A DNA stretch of 64,000 nucleotides from Austropuccinia psidii (lineage: Eukaryota > Basidiomycota > Pucciniomycetes > Pucciniales > Sphaerophragmiaceae), in the NCBI GenBank assembly GCA_023105745.1, contig JALGQZ010000002.1:47962497-48026496 (forward strand). The letters are read 5' to 3'. The notes beneath the pieces are model-generated. The model saw only the letters and a list, made by a program, of their open reading frames with translations, searched no databases and had not been told where the DNA came from. Position numbers and translations under genes: made by a program. Positions 56,471-64,000 of the stretch are shown here, one piece after another; position 1 is the first letter of the stretch; every line of letters begins with the position of its first letter.

Positions 56471-56950
56471 TTGAAATTTGACATCATGGAATCTTATTCA
56501 CACTTTCCAAAATTAAGCAATGGCCAACTTTATTTATCCAAAATTCAAGATGAAAAACTTATGAAGACCAAACCAAACAGAGGAAATGGTTATACAGCTG
56601 GGAATTTCTTTATAACAGAGGTTTTGATTGATATCAAACCCACGAAAGTTTTACTTGACCCAGGTGCCTTCTGCTCTTGTGTTGGAAAATTTTTTCTAAA
56701 GAACTGTGTACCAAACTTTGAAGATCAATTACTACCAATTTATGGCATAAGATTCAACAGTGCAAGTAATAGAATGAAAGCATTAGGAATATATGAAACC
56801 ACTGTAATATTCCCATATATCAATTGTAATTGAAGAATGACTGTTGAATTTATTGTTTTGGAAAACTGCTCTAGTACCCATTTCATATTGGGAAATGATC
56901 ACTTAATCATGTATGGCATAGAGTTACATAACAATAAAGACAGATATTTT
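56471..56950 (+). pseudogene. Aspartic protease domain of gypsy B
   Basis: It reads ITEVLIDIKPTKVLLDPGAF and CSCVGKFFLKNCVP, with the presumed catalytic Asp codon at 56657-56659. The motif is DPG rather than DTG/DSG. After one stop (56831-56833) it continues in frame with MTVEFIVLENCSSTHFILGN, the hydrophobic-Gly closing motif of retropepsins. From memory DPGAFCS is the usual form in this rust lineage, so Pro need not be damage. The frame is shared with RT. Confidence 0.75.
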
Positions 56951-57960
56951 ACTATTGGAGAAAATAAATTTCAAAAACTTTCCTTTTTACCTTTTCAAAG
57001 ACAAATTACAGTACATAGAGTATCACCAGTAAAAATAGAAATAGAGAAGTTCAAAACTGAACATATTAGTGAAGCTGAAGTAAGTCTTCATCTCACTGAT
57101 ATACAGGAAAATGAACTCTCTACTATCTTATATAGTCACAAAGAAGCCTTTGAAACAGATAAAAAACCCTTGGGAGGGATCATTGGTCATGAAGTTGATC
57201 TTATTTTAAACATTGAGAGACCTTATACACCACTCTTGAGAAGGCCCGCATACCCAGAAATCACAAAATCAAGAGAAGCCCTTGAGCTTCACATTAAAGA
57301 GATCCTGGACCTTTGTGTAATAAGAAATCCTGGCCACAATGAGGAAGTGGAGATAACTACACCAGTCATAGTGGTGTGGCATAAGGTAAAGTCCAGAATG
57401 GTTGGGGACTTTAGGGCTCTGAATACTTACACTTTCCTAGAGAGGTATCGCATACCAATAATCCAAATTGCCCTTAATCAAATATCCCAAGAAGTTTACA
57501 TAAGCAATATGAATGCCCTTAAAGGATTACATCAAAATGTAGTAACACCAAGAGCAAGGAAATAGTTGAGAATTATCGTCCATTTTGGAGTGTATGAATA
57601 TTTAAAGATTTCCTTTGATATTAAAAATGAACTTTTACACTTTTAAAGGATGATGAAGGAAATATTCCCTGAAGAACATTCTGAGGGATGGATAATCATT
57701 TAAATTGATGACATCATTGTCTGCTCTAAGACTTGTGAGGAACATATGTACAGATTATCCAGAGTTTTGGAAGAAATCCAATCTGTAAACATGAAAATTT
57801 CTTTGAATAAATGTCATTTTGGATTTGAAGAGCTCAAATACCTGGGAAATGTAGTATATTTTCTGTCTATTGGAATGGAAAAAAACCAAGTTTCAGCAGT
57901 CCTACTGAAGCCTCTGCCTCAAAAAAGCAATCCAGTCATTTTTGGGATTTGAAGGATATC
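56951..57960 (+). pseudogene. Reverse transcriptase domain of gypsy B
   Basis: It continues in the protease frame without frameshift to 57952. The pre-RT region is SLHLTDIQENELSTILYSHK. The RT then opens with VDLILNIERPYTPLLRRPAY, followed by LELHIKEILDLCVIR, TTPVIVVWH, VKSRMVGDFRALNTYT and NALKGLHQNVVTPRARK. A stop ends the open part at 57565. The palm motif normally YIDD reads stop-IDD (TAA at 57701, Asp-Asp at 57707-57712), so the enzyme is dead. The thumb region (EEHMYRLSRVLEEIQSVNMK, SLNKCHFGFEELKYLGNVV) is intact at 57740-57870. The role in the family is copying element RNA to DNA. Confidence 0.85.
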
Positions 57961-58560
57961 ACAGGCAACTCATTAAATACTTTACATCAATATAAAGGCC
58001 TCTTTATAAGTAATGTGACAAAGACACAGTATTTGAAATTACTGTTGACAGAGTCAAAGCCTTTGAATCCCTGAGACAAGACCTAACCACTGCCCCACTT
58101 TTACTGATACCAGATTTTAAGCTTCCCTTCAAGCTTTAAATTGATGCATCAGGATATGGAAAAGGAGCTGCGCATCATTAATTACAGATTATTAATGAAA
58201 AAGCTGTGGAAGGACCCATATGTTTCATATCTAGGCAAATCAAACCTACAGAATCCAGATATTGAGAAAGTCAAATGGAATATTTATTTCTTGTTTTGGC
58301 CTTATAGAAACTTAATTAATTTCTTGAAGGATGTGTTTTAGAAGTTATAACAGATTTTACTGCTGTTAAATCACTTCTGAACATGAAATCACCCAACAGA
58401 CATATTTTCAGATGGGAAATAGCCATACAAGAATATAGGGGTAAGATGACCATTATAAACAAAGATGGAAATATTCACAAAAATGCAGATGGCCATTGGC
58501 AAATAACATTGATAATCCTACCTATTTGGCAGAGGAAGCTTTCCCACAGCTTTAAATAGA
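57961..58560 (+). pseudogene. RNase H domain of gypsy B, decayed
   Basis: Fragments in changing frames include TVDRVKAFESLRQDLTTAPL (58043-58102), IDASGYGKGAAHH after a stop near 58141 (the catalytic Asp of the DAS motif survives), [17 protein letters not shown] (about 58350-58400) and [11 protein letters not shown]. The order matches gypsy RNase H. Frameshifts at about 57950 and again before 58560 break it. Confidence 0.7.
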
Positions 58561-58568
58561 AGGAATCA

Positions 58569-59769
58569 GTGATACAGACCTTAAAACTACCTTTTTTTGA
58601 GGAAGTAAGGAACAGCTATACTCAAGATAAGAATTTTAGCATAATATTCCAAAGGCTTACTGAAGATTGTAAAGATAACTTCTTTATACATTCTTTGTAT
58701 AAAATATGGAAAACATCATATGATGAAGGAAGATTTAATTTGCTTGATGGCCTAATCTACCATAGAACCAAGAGCACATATGTGATGACAGTTGTAGCCA
58801 GATCCTTAATAAATCTTGTATTAAAAGAATGCCATAACAGTCCCTTCTCAGGACAGAACAAAGGAAAATATAAAGACCTGCATATGGTGACCAATGTGGC
58901 AAAACAATGTTTCATAGTATTGTAAGACCTGTGACAGATTCCAAAAGGAAAACAAATCCAGTGGAAAAAGTATTGGAAATATGATCAAAATCCAAGAGCC
59001 CAGTAGACCTTGGGGAAATGTCTATATGGATTTGTCAACTGGCCTACCACCAGGAGGTGAAAAGAGCTATAATTTTTTCCTAGTGATTGTTGAAAGGTTC
59101 AGTAAGACTCCGATCTTTTTTCAATGTCACAAAGAGGATAAAGTCATGGATACATCTCTTCTGATATGGAATAGAGTAGTATGATGGACTGGCATATTCA
59201 CAAACATCATTAGTGACAGGGATCCTAAAATCACCTCAGCATTATGGACTAACCTTCCCCAGTTATTCAGAACAAAGTTATCCTTCTCTACAGCTTACCA
59301 CCTACAAACTGATGGTCTAGCAGAAAGTATGATCAAAACCTTAGAAGACATGGTCAGAAGATTTTGTGCATATGGCCTAAAGTTCAAATATTGTGATGAA
59401 TTAACCCATGATTGGTGTACCCTTCTTCCTGCCCTGGACCTATCATATAAAACCTCCATTAATGCCAGTACCCACCAGAATCCTGCTCTTCTAAAAAAGG
59501 GATGGAATCCCAGACTACCCCAAGATTCCTTGAGGAAAGATTTGGTAGAGATACAGCCCACAGCTGCTAGATTCAAAGGAATTCTAGACAAGACTAGGAA
59601 GAATGAAGAAAGATGCATGGAAGACTCATTTGCATATGCCAAAGATAAATGGGACAAGTCCCATGCTACTTCAGAATTCAAAGTAGGAGATTTAGTACTT
59701 GTACCACTAACTTCAATAACATCAAAGGATGCAAAAAACTCAAAGACTCCTTTTCAGGGCCTTTTGTAA
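58569..59769 (+). pseudogene. Integrase of gypsy B
   Basis: The linker and the zinc-binding region (58569-58922) end ECHNSPFSGQNKGKYKDL, where the HHCC motif is damaged and a frameshift follows. The core starts at 58981: PWGNVYMDLSTGLPPGG with Asp at 59029-59031, SDRDPK with Asp at 59215-59217, and GLAESMIKTLE with Glu at 59323-59325. The spacing is D-61-D-35-E in one frame, the canonical retroviral-type triad, with one stop (TGA, 59182). The C-terminal part, ALDLSYKTSINASTHQNPAL and KVGDLVLVPLTSITS, reaches 59769. It would insert the cDNA and make the 5-bp duplication. Confidence 0.85.
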
Positions 59770-60109
59770 TCAAAGACCTTCATGTGGAAAAGGCTTTCTG
59801 ATTAGAATTGTTTGATGAAATTAGTAATACGCATCCTACATTTCCAGTAAGCTTTATTAAGCCTTATAAATCTAGTGATTCTGAAAATTTTCCCTTGAGG
59901 AACAAAGTTCCCAGAATATACCCCCTGTTCAATTGTCTGGTACTAAGAAGATTACCAAGGTTCTCAAATAATGGAAATTGAGAACCAAGAAAGCAAGAGA
60001 ATAATCTGTCAGGTACAGTGACCCAGCTTGCAAATTTGAATGGTTGGCAGAAAAGTACATACCTGAAGCTAACAAACTCCTCAGAAGGTTCAGAAATACT
60101 AGAACTAAA
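59770..60109 (+). pseudogene. C-terminal tail of gypsy B pol (chromodomain-like end)
   Basis: In shifted frames it reads FDEISNTHPTFPVSFIKPYK and ENFPLRNKVP, then near the end FEWLAEKYIPEANKLLRRFR. This matches the tail after gypsy integrases, where an R-P-x-F-P-V-S...PY segment precedes a chromodomain-like W-L-x-x-x-x-I...A-x-x-L motif. The tail runs to the start of the 3' LTR at about 60110. Confidence 0.65.
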
Positions 60110-61879
60110 AATATTACAAGGTAAAATGCTTCTAAGACCACAAATAACAAATCATATTTTAATTATAAATAAATATATTTATTTATATTATGAGAAAATA
60201 TTAAAATATAAATGTAAAATCTATATATAAAATTGAAATTTTAATTATAATTCAAAATTAAAATTACATTGAAAGTTAAAATTGTGACAACACATTTTTA
60301 CTTGAAAAATTTAAGTAAAAATAAATTTTCAACAAAAATATTAAGATTAAAATATATTTGGAAAAAAGTTAAACAATATTTATTATAGATTTTTATACAA
60401 TAAATAAACTTAAGAAAATTACTTCACCATTGGATTCCTCATAAAAAATAAGGTGGGGTCACCTCTGGGTAAAATTTCTGTAACTCAACTTTACATAGGC
60501 TTAAATTAAGTTTTTAGTATTTTTTTATGGAAATTGAAAATGCTCAAAGCTTTAGTTGAATTCACACTAAATGTGGTGTTAACAATCAATTTTTGTGTTA
60601 AGATTGAGGTGTGGTGTGTAGTTTATAAGCTATGAGGAACTGAAGTATTTTCAATTGAAATGTTGAAATGTGTGCATGTATTAAATAAGTGAACTTTGAT
60701 TTACATATGAGGTATCAATTATTAAAGCTGTGTAATGTATAAACTCAATTGAATTACACATGTGAATTTCAAGTATAATACATGATGAGGAATTAAAGAA
60801 AAAATAAATTGGAAATATCAATTCTGGGGGAAAGGGAAACTTGGCTCCAAGGGTTCCAGAATCCCCCAAATTCTGTGCTCACAGGTGTGGGGTGTCAAAC
60901 TTCACACAAACATTCATCTCTTTTTGCCTGGAATTGAGTCACAGGGCCAGTGACCCAATTGATGATGAGGTTTTAATACCAACCAGGGACGTTTTAACTG
61001 CTGCCAAGAGGGCAAAACTACCCTTAAGCTGAAAAAATCTCATTAAAAACATTTTGAACTTGTTTTGACATATCTTACAAACATTCTGATGTTTTTGAAG
61101 GTTTAAAATCAGGGATTACCATAGAAATGGCTGAAACCAGCCCTTTTTTGGTCCAAACCAGGGTTCAATGATACTATAATTGGCTTTCCTGTTGTCAGAG
61201 TGATTTTCACGCCTTCCAATATTAAATTTCACTTTTGGAGTAAACAAATTGGTGGCTATAAGATAATGTCTTCTTTGCCCCACTTTTCTCTTCATGTTAG
61301 AATCTTTTCCTTTTATAATTAGTTTAAACACTGTTAAACCAATCAATAAAAGATTCCATCCACCCTTTTTATATCATCTTAAACCCTTCAAACACATGAA
61401 AATATCATCATAATCATTTTTTTGTAACTTTTACAATCAATTTTACCCTTGAACTACCCCATAAGTGAATTAAACCATCTTTCATCACTTTTAAATTTGT
61501 CACTCTGTTTCCAAATTAACTTTGGTCACTTTTGGGCATTTTTCTCTTTAATAATCTTTTTAAATACTCTGTTCTTATATTAATTTCCTGCAGTTCTTTT
61601 CTTAATTAATTCCAATTGAAATTTCTCTTGAAGAAATGTCTTTTGTAACCTTAAATATCTCTTATAGAATATCTTTGGAAAAATTTTTAGTATTGGTAAA
61701 ACAATAAATCTTTATAATATTTTTGTTTTATACTTATGAAGTTGAAAACAACAAATTTGGTGTGTTTTCTCTTAAAACTCTTGAATATTACTATTTTTAA
61801 TTGAAGTGTACCTTATACACATTTTTAGTACAGGAAAAATACTTTATCTTCAATGAAAGTTTCATATCCACACCTTACA
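60110..61879 (+). repeat. 3' LTR of gypsy B
   Basis: From AAGACCACAAATAACAAATC (60134) it matches 51596 onward closely, to CACACCTTACA at 61879. The first ~25 bases (TTACAAGGTAAAA) are more diverged from the 5' LTR. It has a single copy of the 423-base unit. A hairpin remnant lies near 60932-60960. Confidence 0.8.
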
Positions 61880-61884
61880 ACATC
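61880..61884. repeat. Target-site duplication of gypsy B, right (ACATC)
   Basis: It differs from ATATC at 51559 by one C/T transition and lies directly after the LTR end. Confidence 0.7.
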
Positions 61885-62479
61885 TATAAAGGCAATACTT
61901 ACTGAGTGATAAATAAAGAATGCCATAAAAAGGCATTAATGTTTGATTATATCAGAAACCAATGAGTCAACATGTGGAACGGAATGCTAAATTGGACTCC
62001 CCATGAAAAACTACACAGATAACATTTTCATGGCATGAATGTAAAGTCCATACTTCAGGAAATAACCTTAATGTATGCACTTTCATGATCAGTGCATATA
62101 TTCATGGCTTTTGGCTCAATCTCTTGAAATATAAATTATAGAGAGTTGAACCAAAAATAAAGTTACCCATTAATTACTGTAAAGATACAGCTATAATCTA
62201 TATTTGAAAAGCTATAAGGAAGGTTATAACTTGTAAGGGTTTATTGAACAAGATTGTTATAGCTGTCAACCACTTTGTTGTAAGAGTGTCCCAAGCTTAA
62301 AAAGAAGTGTATATTCAGATTCCACTATCTCCTACGTAAAAAATGATGTAATTTTATTATTATACACAAGGTATAACCCCATGAAATCATGGTTTGAAGT
62401 TCAAAATAGTAAATTACAACAGAAAAGATGAGTTACAAAAAAAATCATCAAAAATAGAGTTTCAATGATTTAATGAAAT
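61885..62479 (+). repeat. LTR-C copy 2, right part
   Basis: It continues LTR-C exactly where 51563 left off: TATAAAGGCAATACTTACTG against TGTAAAGTCAATATTTGATG at 6901. It then follows through CACTTTGTTGTAAGAGTG, GTATAACCCCATGAAATCA and AGAAAAGATGAGTTACAA until a new LTR starts at 62480. Confidence 0.75.
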
Positions 62480-64000
62480 TGTGAGTCTTGAGGTATACTT
62501 TACATACCCAAATAGGCCACAAAAATCTGTAAAAATAAATTTTGAACTATGCATAACCCATAAGTCATTCATATATTCAAAATTCATAATTTTTTATTTC
62601 AGAAAAGATGAATAACATTTTTGAAAGTAAATCCATGGATTCAAGGCCAGATTTGGTTTCCCCCCTAAGTTTCACCTAGAGTAACTTCATAGAGTGAATA
62701 AGCTTAAATTAACTCCAAGAGGTGGTAATATGGAAAATACTTCAATACCACATAAAAGAATTGTAAAATTTTTTGTTTTTCTCAATTTCACGCCAAAATA
62801 ATGGGAATGTGAGAAAACAAATGTTACATATAGACTAAGAGTAGTGTTATTCATGTTTTTGGCACTTAATATTATGGTATGATTTGATCCAGTCTTGATA
62901 CACCCATAGTGGATATCAGTCTTGAAGCCCAAATTTCTATTTTTGCCATGAAAATAGCTAAGGGGGACAAAAGACATCAAAGAGAGCCAGGGTACCCAGC
63001 TTCTGAGGCCTCTTAGGCATGGATAGCTCTAAAGCTTGGATACATGTCTGATCTTGGACCAATTAGAGTACTAAAAACTTTTGGGAACCTAGTTACCAAG
63101 CTAAAATCTCATTAAATCGTGAGAAAATTGCAAATAAGCTACTATTTTGATGTGACAGAGAGGTAAAGAGCAACTTAAACCCCTGTAAATATATCAATTC
63201 TTTATTCTTTTCCATGGATAAACCCCAAAAGAGCAATTAAAACCCTTTTTGGACTAGTATTTATTTATTTACATCATAGAAACCTGCTATATAGTATTAT
63301 TTGCAATTCTACATAGAAGTGAGGTAAAACCTTCAAAAAGTCATTAAAAATACAATTCCAAATTAATCTTTTTGAAACTTTCAGAAACAATTTATAAAAG
63401 CATTATCCATAAATAAACCAAAAAAATACAGTTTCATAAGTATAATTGAAAGCTTTACGTACAGTCCATTTTTGATAATTCCATGTGAAATACTGAATCT
63501 TCAAAAATTGTCAGAAAATACAACCTGTGATTAAATTTCCAATAAAACTGATAAATTTGAGAAATTAATGTTTATTTTTAAATAAAAGAAGATTTAAATT
63601 TGTCACTCCTTTTATGCTTAACTATATTTTGGCTGGTAGTCACATAAAAGCATCAATTAAGTAATTATGATAATCTTACATGACAACTGATGATTCAATC
63701 ATTAATCAAAGAAGTATTATTGTTTTCTCACTCACTGTTTTTTCAGTTTGCTCCATGGCAAGCCTCTGTGAGCTTTCTTACACATAAAAGAGGCCTCCTC
63801 TTGCTGTTTTTTTCCAAATCATCTTATTATCCAGTTATATCTTTATTACCAACAAGTAAGTATTAGTTGAAATATCTCCTTAAGTGTTTTAATTCTTTCA
63901 GAATCAATCAGAAAGACCTGAAAACATAGAAATCAACTATATATTGTTGTAATATTTGTTACAAATTAATTTTGATCCTTTAAAATCCACAATTATACGT
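62480..64000 (+). repeat. Start of LTR family D, running off the window
   Basis: TGTGAGTCTTGAGGTATACTTTACATACCC resembles the LTR-B start and interrupts LTR-C. Downstream words (GGCCAGATTTGGTTTCCCCCC, AATAAGCTTAAATTAA) recall LTR-B only loosely, so it is a related family. CACATAAAAGAGGCCTC at 63780 may be a weak TATA-like promoter. No coding sequence is seen, and the far end is outside the window. Confidence 0.5.

Larger units (their letters stand above)
51564..61879 (+). mobile_element. Ty3/gypsy element B, full length, inactive
   Basis: Two LTRs in the same orientation (51564-53767 and about 60110-61879) enclose a primer-binding site, gag, aspartic protease, reverse transcriptase, RNase H, integrase and a C-terminal tail, in the Ty3/gypsy order PR-RT-RH-IN. 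A 5-bp near-duplication flanks it, and LTR-C sequence continues on both sides. The LTRs are very similar to one another over shared parts, much more so than those of element A, so it is younger. Frameshifts and stops disable gag, RNase H and the RT active site. The wording of pol matches what I know from rust-fungal elements. Confidence 0.85.

Noticed and set aside
59295..59681. Minus-strand 128-codon open frame
   Set aside because: It is the antisense shadow of the gypsy B integrase, whose plus-strand frame carries the catalytic motifs.

Overview
This window looks like repeat-rich nuclear DNA of a rust fungus (Pucciniales). The closest match I know is the myrtle rust Austropuccinia psidii. 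That assignment comes from recognising the gag/pol wording of two Ty3/gypsy elements and a multicopy gene family from memory; no search was run. The DNA is very AT-rich. I see no operons, rRNA, tRNA or CRISPR, and no clearly intact single-copy host gene. Almost everything recognisable is transposable-element sequence at various stages of decay, with many in-frame stops and some frameshifts.

Layout. 1-170: 3' tip of an LTR (family B). About 171-24745: gypsy element A, with an LTR at each end (171-2672 and 22556-24745), a primer-binding site, a gag-protease region but no reverse transcriptase or integrase, and a polypurine tract. It is split by a solo LTR of family C (6649-8669, perfect 5-bp target duplication) and by a ~10.5-kb inverted-repeat DNA transposon (11289-21829). 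24750-25145: PIF/Harbinger-type transposase remnant. 25-39 kb: AT-rich DNA with decayed coding stretches I cannot name, on both strands. About 39.0-44.4 kb: an LTR related to family A (called E), interrupted by a compact 1.8-kb CACTA-like transposon (40741-42561). 44.4-51.3 kb: a partial second copy of the E repeat and more decayed coding fragments. 51340-62479: an LTR of family C split by a full-length gypsy element B (51564-61879) carrying gag, protease, RT, RNase H and integrase. 62480-64000: start of a further LTR (family D).

The most interesting content is a probable two-gene DNA-transposon system. The 10.5-kb element pairs a decayed Plavaka/Tnp2-type transposase (minus strand, 19.7-17.3 kb) with a divergent, intron-containing accessory gene (plus strand, 11.7-13.5 kb). 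A homologous, much better preserved copy of the accessory gene is the sole gene of the 1.8-kb element, which has ~60-bp CACTG terminal inverted repeats, a 3-bp TTG duplication and subterminal TGACCC/GGGTCA motifs. The two left ends share a 13-base core at the same offset from a CAC trinucleotide. This fits a CACTA superfamily element and a derivative that kept only the accessory gene, analogous to TNPD/TNPA pairs.

The nesting gives a relative order. Gypsy A predates the solo LTR C and the 10.5-kb transposon inside it. The LTR C at 51.3 kb predates gypsy B and LTR D. LTR E predates the 1.8-kb element.
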